A program made the position numbers and the translations under genes. The notes beneath the pieces are model-generated. The model saw only the letters and a list, made by a program, of their open reading frames with translations. It had not been told where the DNA came from and made no database searches. A stretch of DNA of 64,000 nt from Fructobacillus broussonetiae (GTDB lineage: Bacteria > Bacillota > Bacilli > Lactobacillales > Lactobacillaceae): contig NZ_JAAMFK010000008.1 in assembly GCF_018437275.1 (NCBI RefSeq), positions 22,493 to 86,492 on the forward strand, read 5' to 3'. Positions 36,298-43,972 of this stretch are shown here, one piece after another (position 1 is the stretch's first letter; each line of letters starts with the position of its first letter).

Positions 36298-36789
36298 TTG
36301 AAAGTAAAACGCGAAAACATGATTGATTACTATACGTTTGGTTCAACCGCTGAGCTTGTTTTGTACCTTGGCGTGGACCGTGAAACGGTCTTCCACCGGG
36401 CAAAATTGCGCGGTATCGATTTGAACGGAACGTATACAGAAGACCAGTTGGCTGCTTTGAAGCCCGGAAACGACTCATACCTCGGGTCATTGAACGCTGA
36501 GACCGAAGCGGAAGTTGAATTGTTGAAGATGAAGCTTCAGATGCTCGAGTCACAAATCGGCTACAAGGATCAGCAACTGTCAGACCGTCAGCAACACATC
36601 GACACGTTGAAGGAAAGCTTGAAGAGCGCTGAAAACAACTTGGAGAAAACACAAACGACGGTGGATCAACAGCAGCACCTCCAAATGGCAACGTTGAGCC
36701 AGTTGGATAAGGTCACTTCCCGCGTGCAACGCATCGAATTGGAAGAGGACCAGAAGAAGCACTGGTGGTCACGTAAAAAGAAGAAGTAA
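36298..36789 (+). CDS. HTH-like plus coiled-coil protein, unknown function
   Basis: A 163-residue protein from TTG 36298, chosen because GGAGGT lies 7 nt before it; the in-frame ATG at 36283 overlaps that SD. The N-terminus (about 1-55, STAELVLYLGVDRETVFHRAKLRG) looks like a small DNA-binding helical module, followed by a long coiled coil (about 65-145, heptads such as LKMKLQMLESQIGYKDQQL) and a basic tail WWSRKKKK. This layout resembles plasmid replication-associated DUF536-type or chromosome-organising proteins, but I cannot assign it. Single gene with its own terminator. Confidence 0.75.
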   Translation: MKVKRENMIDYYTFGSTAELVLYLGVDRETVFHRAKLRGIDLNGTYTEDQLAALKPGNDSYLGSLNAETEAEVELLKMKLQMLESQIGYKDQQLSDRQQHIDTLKESLKSAENNLEKTQTTVDQQQHLQMATLSQLDKVTSRVQRIELEEDQKKHWWSRKKKK

Positions 36790-36800
36790 TTTCCTTTATA

Positions 36801-36831
36801 AAAACAAAGACCGGCTAACCGCCGGTCTTTT
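36801..36831 (+). terminator. Terminator of the coiled-coil protein gene
   Basis: AAAGACCGGC-TAACC-GCCGGTCTTTTT. Confidence 0.92.
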
Positions 36832-36840
36832 TCATTGCAC

Positions 36841-36870
36841 TAAAAAAGAACCGCATCACAGCGGTTCTTT
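36841..36870 (-). terminator. Terminator of the YxL surface locus
   Basis: AAAAAGAACCGC-ATCACA-GCGGTTCTTTT, 9 nt after the last gene of the locus. Confidence 0.9.
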
Positions 36871-36878
36871 TCATACGA

Positions 36879-38774
36879 TTAGTTACTTGTCTGCGGACCA
36901 TCAACCAACGAGTAGTTAATTGTCGCATCGTCATAAGTACCATTCTTTAACTGATTCGTTGTTTGCATCATAAGACCATGATTTTGATCGAAGTTGGCCG
37001 TGTAGTTATAACCGGCTCCACCTTCTGAGTAATCGTAGCCATCATTCATCGTCCAAATGGTTTTAGGAGTTGAATTCAACGCCGTCACATCACCGTTATT
37101 ACTCTTCCAAGAATACTTAAAAGCATCCCCAAACTTCTGGTTTGTAATCTTAGCTTGAACGGCAACGTTTGGATCTTCCTTATTCGACGTCACTGCAAAG
37201 CTCATCGGGTCCTGTCCACCAATCAAGGAAGACAGTCCAGTGGTCATTGGCAACTTTGAAGAATCTAATTTGAACAAGCGATCAAGCATCGTTGCACCAA
37301 AGGTTACAATTGGCGTTCCAGTACCAAATTCAATGTACTTAGCCGTCGGAAGCTTACTCGTCGTGGCACTTGAATAGGCGGGTTTAACAGGGAAGCCATC
37401 CATGGTAACAAAGATGGCACCTGTTGCTGCTGGCTCATGATAGGCATCGCTTCCATCAAAATTTGATGACGCGGTTAGTCCCAATCCAGGTCCATTAAGG
37501 TAAATACTACCCCCACTATTCGCAAACATCGGCACTTTATTCGTGACATTCGCCTGCAATACCATATGCGAATTCTTACTCAAATTAATGGATCCACCAG
37601 CCAAGCTTCCGTCAAACAAAGACCAAGAAGCAGCTAGCGTCCGAAGGGAAAGCGTTCCATTTTCCCCAACGTTAATATTGGTTGGATTAATCGTTGATGT
37701 TCTTCCACGGTAAATCGTTCCACCGGTTTGCGCATCAAGCACCGCCCCTTTTCCGATGTTTAGATTCCAAGGAGCTAATTCATTATCTCGGCCAAACCAT
37801 TGGTGTTCGTTAGTAATCTTGTTGTTACCCATCGAGTTCACGGTTCCATTGATAATGAATTGTGCTTTATCCTCGATGTTCCAAGTCTTTGTCTTCACTC
37901 GTCGTTCTTCCAAAAACCAGATTGTATCGCTGTTCCAATACAATTTAGCTTTCGACTTAACCGTCAAGCGGGAGTCAAAGTTAGCTGAATCATAATGGTG
38001 AATCGTTTTTTGATACTTCGCGTTTGAATTAACAGTTGTGGATCCATCATATACAGTAACGTCATTTCCACCCTGAATCCAGTTAGCGTTCGCATAACCA
38101 GCTGGAGAAGTAAGCGTACTGCCTAAATTTTTAGCATCCACTTTACCTGAACCCCAGTTTTTACTAAGTGCTCTAGTAATGTTAAAAACGTTATCACCAT
38201 AGAATTCGATTGCTCCCGCCCTATTCATTATTGGCGTAGCACCTTTGTCCGCAGAACCGTTCATTTCGATAACATTTTTGTAAATGGTTTTTGCTGCGGC
38301 ATTTTTTGATACTTCAAAAATTCCGAAGTTAATACTGTTAATCCACTTGGCGTTTTCTATCGATAATGTTGTTTGATTCGTAACACTATCATCTCGCGTA
38401 TAAAAGCCAGCTGTTTTATTGTCACCTTCGTAGACAGCGGTTCCCTTCGTTGGGTCGCTACTTGCAGCAAAGTAAAGATAATTGCCGTTTCCTAAGATTT
38501 TAACGCTCTTGCCTTCTTGAACTTGCTGACCCTTCCTTGCATCAGCTGAACCCTGAATATCACTTTTAACGTTCAAATAAACCGTTGATTCACTTGAATT
38601 CTTATAGGCATCGAACATGTCTTTCCAGGAATAGACATTATAATACGTAGCGCCCTTCACACCGGTAACTTTTCCACTAGTATCGGTGTCCGTCGAGTAG
38701 TTCGCCGAAACACTTTCTGTATGTACGAAAAAAAGGGCGCACAAAGCAGCCATAATTAATAGCATCTTCTTCAT
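36879..38774 (-). CDS. Large secreted surface protein, pectate-lyase-like adhesin with WxL-type C-terminus (Tyr variant)
   Basis: A 631-residue exported protein. Signal peptide 1-24, then a long region rich in Asn, Gly, Thr and short strands (about 60-440; NGTVNSMGNNKITN, GGTIYRGRTS, GENGTLSLRT) that reads like a beta-helix of the pectate-lyase-like adhesin type. The last 150 residues look like a WxL domain, ending GTYDDATINYSLVDGPQTSN, where canonical proteins have WTL or WSL before the Pro. Start ATG 38774 with SD AAGGAGG; an upstream in-frame ATG overlaps that SD. Third gene of the locus, 40 nt after the DUF916 gene. Confidence 0.75.
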   Translation of the reverse strand: MKKMLLIMAALCALFFVHTESVSANYSTDTDTSGKVTGVKGATYYNVYSWKDMFDAYKNSSESTVYLNVKSDIQGSADARKGQQVQEGKSVKILGNGNYLYFAASSDPTKGTAVYEGDNKTAGFYTRDDSVTNQTTLSIENAKWINSINFGIFEVSKNAAAKTIYKNVIEMNGSADKGATPIMNRAGAIEFYGDNVFNITRALSKNWGSGKVDAKNLGSTLTSPAGYANANWIQGGNDVTVYDGSTTVNSNAKYQKTIHHYDSANFDSRLTVKSKAKLYWNSDTIWFLEERRVKTKTWNIEDKAQFIINGTVNSMGNNKITNEHQWFGRDNELAPWNLNIGKGAVLDAQTGGTIYRGRTSTINPTNINVGENGTLSLRTLAASWSLFDGSLAGGSINLSKNSHMVLQANVTNKVPMFANSGGSIYLNGPGLGLTASSNFDGSDAYHEPAATGAIFVTMDGFPVKPAYSSATTSKLPTAKYIEFGTGTPIVTFGATMLDRLFKLDSSKLPMTTGLSSLIGGQDPMSFAVTSNKEDPNVAVQAKITNQKFGDAFKYSWKSNNGDVTALNSTPKTIWTMNDGYDYSEGGAGYNYTANFDQNHGLMMQTTNQLKNGTYDDATINYSLVDGPQTSN

Positions 38775-38814
38775 AACGCGCCCTCCTTTCCTTCTCATTT
38801 TCTATAGGCGAGTG

Positions 38815-39918
38815 TTATTTATCTTTTAAGATAACCACAATGCCATCCTTAAGCATTTGCTTGTATACCTTATATGATACACGACGTTCATAACGTGCAC
38901 CAGAAACAATCTCGATGATATCAACCATCTTGCGGTTCTTACGCCAGATGAGGAACCACCAGATCCATAGAGGAATCAACAACAACCACCAGAGCCAGTG
39001 ATAATTACGAGTCAATGGGCTATTGTTTACCCAACCAGTAACTGGCAAAAGAGCAGAAGTTTTGAATTCTTTGCTCCAGTGCCAAGTTAAGTTGTTCTTC
39101 ACATCGTGAATCGTAATGTCGGCTACGTAAGTTTTACCGGCTGACAACTTCTTTGTAGGTACTTGGTACGTAAAGATTGAGCCGTTAGCAATTGATTGCT
39201 TGCTTTGGTTGTATACAACTTCGTTATTACTCTGTCCCTTTTGTCGCACAGCAACTGAAGATGTCGCGTTTGCAACGTAACCCTGCTTATCGTTTTGAAG
39301 CGCGATATTCACCTTACCAGACTGCCCCTGTTCCGTGTAAGAAACTTTATGCAGGGATAAATCGGCCTTGGTTACGGCGTCAGTGTTTGATAATTGAACG
39401 TATGCCAAGTAAGAAAATTGGTTCGTATAACCGTTGGATGCACGTGAAGCTACGCGCTTTTGAACGTAAAATCCACCAAGCCAAGAACCAGGCAATTGAC
39501 GATCAGGCATTTGCACATGAGCCGTCACTTCTTTTGTCTCTCCAGGGTTAATGGTTACAGATGGGGCATCCATCGTCAGCGTCTGGCTTCCCAAACGTAA
39601 TGATGGGATGACAGCGTTTTGAACCTTAGCAATCGGGTCACTGGCCGTCATGGTCATACCGGTTCCCGTAACCGCCTGAGAAGCAACTAAGTCAAAAGTC
39701 GAGGCCGTGCTATCACGGTTCGTCAACTTCAACTTCAAAGTTGTTGATTCATTCGGATTCATTTTTAAGTCATACCATGAAACCGATTGGTCGCGTTGAT
39801 GTTCATTTTTTTCAACTTCAACATCAAACTTTGAATCAGTATCATTGGCCGAGGCCAAGTGACCACCAAATATAATTAAGCTAGCAAGTGTAGCTAGTAG
39901 GACAGAGAGTTTCTTCAC
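38815..39918 (-). CDS. DUF916/DUF3324 cell-surface protein (WxL-interacting protein)
   Basis: A 367-residue membrane-anchored protein: signal peptide (1-24), a DUF916 domain (about 30-150; FDVEVEKNEHQRDQSVSWYD, then INPGETKEVTAHV and PGSWLGGFYV), a DUF3324 domain (about 160-290), a Trp-rich membrane segment (about 300-325, WLWWLLLIPLWIWWFLIW) and a 42-residue basic cytoplasmic tail. Such proteins bind peptidoglycan and WxL partners and hold them at the wall. Second gene of the locus, downstream of an attenuator. The Trp-rich anchor and the length of the inner tail are notable. Confidence 0.88.
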   Translation of the reverse strand: MKKLSVLLATLASLIIFGGHLASANDTDSKFDVEVEKNEHQRDQSVSWYDLKMNPNESTTLKLKLTNRDSTASTFDLVASQAVTGTGMTMTASDPIAKVQNAVIPSLRLGSQTLTMDAPSVTINPGETKEVTAHVQMPDRQLPGSWLGGFYVQKRVASRASNGYTNQFSYLAYVQLSNTDAVTKADLSLHKVSYTEQGQSGKVNIALQNDKQGYVANATSSVAVRQKGQSNNEVVYNQSKQSIANGSIFTYQVPTKKLSAGKTYVADITIHDVKNNLTWHWSKEFKTSALLPVTGWVNNSPLTRNYHWLWWLLLIPLWIWWFLIWRKNRKMVDIIEIVSGARYERRVSYKVYKQMLKDGIVVILKDK

Positions 39919-39951
39919 GTGCCCAGTCTCCTTTCATTGAAGAAGCTTGGA

Positions 39952-39982
39952 ACGAAAAACGGACAGAGTATTCTGTCCGCCG
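39952..39982 (-). terminator. Attenuator after the first gene of the YxL locus
   Basis: On the minus strand CGGACAGA-ATAC-TCTGTCCG is followed by TTTTTC. It lies between the small secreted protein gene and the DUF916 gene, so the small protein should be made in excess. Confidence 0.85.
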
Positions 39983-39990
39983 TTCATTAG

Positions 39991-40593
39991 TTATTGAGCT
40001 GAGGCAGCTGGTCCAGAAGTAAGGGTATAGTTGATATCACCCTTGTAGCTTCCGTTCTTAACGTTGTTAGCAGACAACGTCATGTTGGCTGACGTCGTAC
40101 CAGATTCCAAAGTTCCGTTGGCGTTCTTATCACCAGTGGCAACCGTCTTAGATTGCTTATAGATGTCTTGATCTCCAGCACCTGTAATCAAACCATCGAA
40201 TGAGTTCTTGTTACCATTTTGAGCGTTGAACAAGAAACTTTGCACTGGCAACACCGTATCACCTTGCTTCAATTCGTTAGCCTGGGCCGTTACAGTGTAT
40301 GGGTCGTTAGAACCAGTAAGGTTCGTTACCTTGATTGACTTGTCTCCGTTAGTGGTGAACTTAAGACCATTGGACAACAATTCTCCAAGATCATGGGTAC
40401 TGAAATCAAAGTCAGGGACTTGATCAAGTGTGATTTTTCCATTTTGTCCCTGGAAATTAATCGTTGCAGTACCATCACGGTGCGTATCATCCACCTTAGT
40501 ATCAGCAAAAGCTGATACAGGAGCTACCGCAGCAGCCACAGCCAAAGTAGCAACAACTAAATTAAGCTTCTTGAAGTTCTTCATTATATTCAT
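39991..40593 (-). CDS. Small secreted WxL-domain-like protein, Tyr variant (YxL)
   Basis: A 200-residue exported protein: signal peptide to about residue 31 (ending SAFADT), then one domain with WxL-type features (TATINFQGQNGKITLDQVPDFDFS start; FLFNAQNG in the middle; GSYKGDINYTLTSGP at the end). The two places where WxL proteins carry Trp read YTV (in NDPYTVTA) and YTL (in INYTLTSGP); there is no Trp in the whole protein. It is followed by an attenuator and the DUF916 gene, the standard WxL partner. The start may be ATG 40593 or 40584; SD is poor for both. Promoter TTGACA-N17-TAGAAT. Confidence 0.82.
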   Translation of the reverse strand: MNIMKNFKKLNLVVATLAVAAAVAPVSAFADTKVDDTHRDGTATINFQGQNGKITLDQVPDFDFSTHDLGELLSNGLKFTTNGDKSIKVTNLTGSNDPYTVTAQANELKQGDTVLPVQSFLFNAQNGNKNSFDGLITGAGDQDIYKQSKTVATGDKNANGTLESGTTSANMTLSANNVKNGSYKGDINYTLTSGPAASAQ

Positions 40594-40923
40594 TCTCTTT
40601 TTCTTTACACTATTGTTACAAAAACTTCAATTCTAGAACTGTTTATTACAGTTGTCAACGTTAAAGTAACACTTTTAATAAATGTGTATAGACCGCATAA
40701 GGACGGGATTTTATATTACAAAGAACCGTATGTAGTTTATAAATGTACAGAAATTTATCCTTTTTATTGTTACAAAAATTGTAAAAACTAAAGGTAAATA
40801 CGAGTTTAATATTTCAAATATTTAAACCCACTTCTATGTTACCACTGTAAATTAGAGAATAAAAGAGAAAACAAAAAGCCAGACCTGTCCGGGCCTGACT
40901 TTTAGCTTAGTTATTAACACAGA
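40594..40923. promoter_or_regulatory. 330-bp AT-rich intergenic region with promoter and operator of the YxL locus
   Basis: On the minus strand TTGACA (40653-40658), 17-nt spacer and TAGAAT (40630-40635). The dyad AACTGT-TTATT-ACAGTT (40637-40653) nearly fills the spacer, a classic repressor position. A second dyad TTACAA-AAA-TTGTAA lies at 40770-40784. The rest is AT-rich with no gene seen; the signal peptidase terminator lies at its right end. Confidence 0.75.
40872..40906 (-). terminator. Terminator of signal peptidase gene, contains GACTTT element copy 6
   Basis: AAAAAGCCAGACC and GGGCCTGACTTTT form an imperfect stem. Its right arm, GTCCGGGCCTGACTTTT at 40887-40903, matches the dispersed type A element, so element and terminator coincide here. 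Confidence 0.75.
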
Positions 40924-41547
40924 TTATGCGAAGTAGTGATTGCGGTCTGCTGAGATGTTATCCTTCACCGTCTTCGAGTACCAGAATGGCACGTGAATCT
41001 TTCCGATAACGTGCTTCTTGTCCACGTAACCGAAGTAACGGGAATCGTTTGATACGGAACGGTGATCTCCCAAGACGAAGTATTCACCCTTTGGCACAAC
41101 CGTTTGGTTCTGGTCCTTAGGTGACCAGAGGCCGGTGTTTGACAAGGTATCAAGTGACCAGCTAGATCCAAATGATGAAGCCGTTCCAGCGTTTTGTTCA
41201 TCGGAGCTGATGTATGATTCGTTAACCTTCTTACCGTTGACGTACAAGTTACCATCCTTGTAAGCAACCTTGTCGCCACCAACGGCGATCACACGCTTCA
41301 CGTAGTCCTTGTTGCCAGCCTTGATGCGCGGATCTTCTTCGCGGGCATCGAAGACAACAACGTCACCACGTTTCACGTCTTGTGTCTTTTGAACCAACAC
41401 CTTTTGTTGGTCTAATAGGTTGGGGTCCATTGAGTCACCATTAATGGTCACGATGTTCACCCAGAAAGTCGTGATGGCCAAGTAAGCCAACACACCAATG
41501 GCAATTGGGACAACCCAATTCCAGATAAATGCAAATAATTTCTTCAT
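40924..41547 (-). CDS. lepB: Signal peptidase I
   Basis: A 207-residue membrane protease removing signal peptides. N-terminal anchor (about 7-30), catalytic Ser39 in GDSMDP and Lys84 in DYVKRVIAVGGD, and the C-terminal GDHRSVSNDSRYFG. Length is that of Gram-positive type I enzymes. SD GAGGGA. It lies next to a secreted surface locus but is a separate unit. Confidence 0.96.
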   Translation of the reverse strand: MKKLFAFIWNWVVPIAIGVLAYLAITTFWVNIVTINGDSMDPNLLDQQKVLVQKTQDVKRGDVVVFDAREEDPRIKAGNKDYVKRVIAVGGDKVAYKDGNLYVNGKKVNESYISSDEQNAGTASSFGSSWSLDTLSNTGLWSPKDQNQTVVPKGEYFVLGDHRSVSNDSRYFGYVDKKHVIGKIHVPFWYSKTVKDNISADRNHYFA

Positions 41548-41642
41548 GTTTAATCCCTCGACCTAAGCTTACTCGTTTGATTGGAAAGTGGCAAGCTGTA
41601 ATGGTTCTTAACTAATTTTTCTTTTTAACCTTAGTAAAATCC

Positions 41643-41661
41643 CTATTATTATTAATAATAG
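41643..41661. promoter_or_regulatory. 19-bp perfect AT-rich palindrome upstream of signal peptidase
   Basis: CTATTATTA-T-TAATAATAG. It lies between the unknown gene at 41669 and the signal peptidase gene. Either a weak terminator of the first or an operator of the second; no T-run. Confidence 0.35.
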
Positions 41662-41668
41662 AAGAAAG

Positions 41669-42007
41669 TTACGAACGGACCGTGTTAATAAACACCATAT
41701 ATTTCTGTTTGTCCTTGATACCAGTCGCTTCAAAGGTAATGATTCCGTGACTGATTGCCAGCCCTTCAATGTCTTCATCCAGGAAGCGACTCTGCAAGAT
41801 GTCCAATGGGTTTGGACCCGGAAAAGCCTTCGGCCATTCGATGATTAAAAAGTCTTCAAAGGAAAAGGACAAGACCCGGTAATCCATGACTCGGTTACGA
41901 TATTCCGGCATTGCCTCGGCATCCTTTAAAGCTTCCTCTTCTGTGAGTAACGGCTCAACAGAGACCCAGTAGTCTTTTCTCTTCAGTTTTAAGTCTTTAA
42001 TCTTCAA
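41669..42007 (-). CDS. Protein of unknown function downstream of rbsK
   Basis: A 112-residue soluble protein, acidic with aromatic residues (DYWVSVEPLLTEEEA, FSFEDFLIIEWPKAFPG, FEATGIKDKQKYMVF). I recognise no family. It starts with TTG 42007 after AAGGGTGGG, 16 nt past the rbsK stop, so it is probably in the same operon. No Cys or obvious motif; function unknown. Confidence 0.65.
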   Translation of the reverse strand: MKIKDLKLKRKDYWVSVEPLLTEEEALKDAEAMPEYRNRVMDYRVLSFSFEDFLIIEWPKAFPGPNPLDILQSRFLDEDIEGLAISHGIITFEATGIKDKQKYMVFINTVRS

Positions 42008-42023
42008 GGAAAGCCCACCCTTC

Positions 42024-42959
42024 TTAGCTCATCTTTGGCAACTGAGCCAAAACGTCGTCTTCCACTGGAATGGATGGCAATGCACCGGCCTGTGATACTG
42101 TCAAAGATGAGGCAGCAACGGCATAACGGATGGCCCCTTCCACGTTGTCAAATGATGGTGACAAGCGGGAGAGCAAGGCGCCGATGAACGTGTCCCCAGC
42201 AGCCGTGGTATCGATGGCGGTCGTCTTAATGGCCGACACCATGACTTCCTTACCAGAAGCAGACTTATAGAAGGCCCCCTTGTCGCCCAACGTGATCAAA
42301 ACATGCTTGAGACCCAGTTCAAAGAAATAGTTGGCGTTCTCAATTAGCGATGCGCGGTCGGTCACTGGAATATCGGTGATCAACGCCGCTTCGTGCTCGT
42401 TTGGAATAATCAAATCGGTTTGGGCAAGCAATGCCTTTGGCAGGTCGTCTTGGTCAGGGACGGGCGCGGGGTTTAGCACCGTGGTCACTCCGGCAGCCTT
42501 TGCCTCTTTGAAGGCCGTCAAGGCCGTTTCCAAAGGAATCTCTAACTGGGTCAAGCAGAAGTCAGAACCTTCCAACGCTTCTTGCTGGTCCCAAATATCT
42601 TTCGCGGACAAATCCCCGTTTGCTCCCTCATAGACGTAGATAATGTTGTCGCCGGTCGCCTTTGACACCGTAATGTAGGCCTGACCCGTCTCAAACTTAT
42701 CTGAATGGAGCACGTATTTTTGATTCAAATTTTCTTCATTCACCTTTTGGCTGAGGTCAAATCCTTCCCCGACCTTGGTAATGAAATTAGCCTTCGCTCC
42801 AGAACGTGCAATCGCCACGGCTTGGTTCAATCCCTTACCGCCCATCACTTCTTCTTGGTGTTGGGGTGTCGAAAGCGTTTCGCCAGATAGCGCGAGACGC
42901 GGTACTCGAGTGACCTTATCGATGTTGGTTGAACCAACGATGGTTACTTGCTTTTTCAT
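42024..42959 (-). CDS. rbsK: Ribokinase
   Basis: A 311-residue PfkB-family kinase phosphorylating ribose to ribose 5-phosphate. The N-terminal GGKGLNQAVAIARSGA (PfkB signature 1) and the C-terminal DTTAAGDTFIGALL (signature 2 with the catalytic Asp) are intact. SD AGGGG. Divergent from rpiA, with which it connects ribose to the pentose-phosphate pool. No ribose transporter or RbsD nearby. Confidence 0.94.
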   Translation of the reverse strand: MKKQVTIVGSTNIDKVTRVPRLALSGETLSTPQHQEEVMGGKGLNQAVAIARSGAKANFITKVGEGFDLSQKVNEENLNQKYVLHSDKFETGQAYITVSKATGDNIIYVYEGANGDLSAKDIWDQQEALEGSDFCLTQLEIPLETALTAFKEAKAAGVTTVLNPAPVPDQDDLPKALLAQTDLIIPNEHEAALITDIPVTDRASLIENANYFFELGLKHVLITLGDKGAFYKSASGKEVMVSAIKTTAIDTTAAGDTFIGALLSRLSPSFDNVEGAIRYAVAASSLTVSQAGALPSIPVEDDVLAQLPKMS

Positions 42960-43075
42960 GCTAACCCCTATTCTTTCTTTATATAGGTAATATTCAACTC
43001 TTATTTTACAAGAAATGACGGTATTTTCCAGGATAAATCCTAAAAACGCCCCTCAGTTAGCAGGCTTTTATCTGC

Positions 43076-43081
43076 TATAAT
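43076..43081 (+). promoter_or_regulatory. rpiA -10 element
   Basis: TGC-TATAAT, an extended -10, about 38 nt before the rpiA start; the -35 is weak. Confidence 0.55.
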
Positions 43082-43118
43082 GGATGTAGATTGTTAACTT
43101 TTGATGGAGGACTGTTTA

Positions 43119-43796
43119 ATGAATGACCATAAAGTAAAAGCTGCTCAGATGGCCGTTGATTTAATTCCCAACCAGGCCATCGTCGGCCTTGGTTCTGGCT
43201 CAACCGCTTCCATCTTCATCGATTTGCTGGCTAAAAAAGCCCACGAAGAATCCATGGACATCACCTGCGTGGCCACGTCCGGTCAGACACAGCAACTGGC
43301 TCTTGGCTTTGGGCTCAAGGTTGTCGACATCGACGCCGTTGACCGCATCGACGTCACAGTCGATGGTGCCGACGAAGTTGATCCCGACTTAAACGGTATC
43401 AAGGGTGGTGGTGCCGCCCTTCTCTTCGAAAAGATCGTGGCCGTTAACTCCCAGAAAAACATCTGGGTTGTTGACTCATCGAAGAAGCACCCCCGCCTCG
43501 GTTCTTACAAGTTGCCTGTCGAAGTCGTAAAGTTCGGCGTTCACCACGTCTACAACTACTTAAAGACCCAGGACTTGAAGCCCGTTTACCGCCAGCAAGA
43601 AGACGGCAACTACCTGACCACCGACTCCGGTAACTACATCATCGACATCGATATTTCGCGCGTCGACGACCTTTCAAAGCTCGCCGATGACTTGAAGGCC
43701 TTGACCGGCGTTGTCGAACACGGACTATTCATCAATGTCTGTGACGTGTTGCTCGTCGGAAACACGGGTGAAGCCATTTACCGTAAAGAAGATTAA
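43119..43796 (+). CDS. rpiA: Ribose-5-phosphate isomerase A
   Basis: A 225-residue enzyme interconverting ribose 5-phosphate and ribulose 5-phosphate. The motifs GLGSGSTASIFID, DVTVDGADEVDP and GGGAALLFEKIVA with the catalytic Glu/Asp set are present. ATG 43119 follows GGAGG by 8 nt, and the upstream in-frame starts do not. Single gene. Confidence 0.96.
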   Translation: MNDHKVKAAQMAVDLIPNQAIVGLGSGSTASIFIDLLAKKAHEESMDITCVATSGQTQQLALGFGLKVVDIDAVDRIDVTVDGADEVDPDLNGIKGGGAALLFEKIVAVNSQKNIWVVDSSKKHPRLGSYKLPVEVVKFGVHHVYNYLKTQDLKPVYRQQEDGNYLTTDSGNYIIDIDISRVDDLSKLADDLKALTGVVEHGLFINVCDVLLVGNTGEAIYRKED

Positions 43797-43806
43797 TTTT
43801 AATTTC

Positions 43807-43834
43807 GTAGCACCTTTTTCTGGGTGCTTTTTTC
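43807..43834 (+). terminator. Terminator of rpiA
   Basis: AGCACC-TTTTTCT-GGGTGCTTTTTT. Confidence 0.85.
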
Positions 43835-43850
43835 TTGGCTTTTTACATCC

Positions 43851-43868
43851 TTAAAAGTCCAAACCGTG
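43851..43868 (-). repeat. Intergenic GACTTTT element, copy 7 (type B)
   Basis: TAAAAGTCCAAACCGTGC, reverse complement of GCACGGTTTGGACTTTTA; the closest copy is at 54138-54161. Confidence 0.55.
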
Positions 43869-43893
43869 CTTGCTTCAAAGTCACCGTTACTGC

Positions 43894-43922
43894 TTGAAAA
43901 AACAACCTAAAAAGGCTAATAT
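43894..43922 (+). promoter_or_regulatory. Promoter of the ThrE-type exporter gene
   Basis: TTGAAA (43894-43899), 17-nt spacer, TAATAT (43917-43922). Confidence 0.75.
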
Positions 43923-43972
43923 GAACCTATATCCATTTTTATTTAGAAACTTTCTATTCGAGGTTTTTTAAC

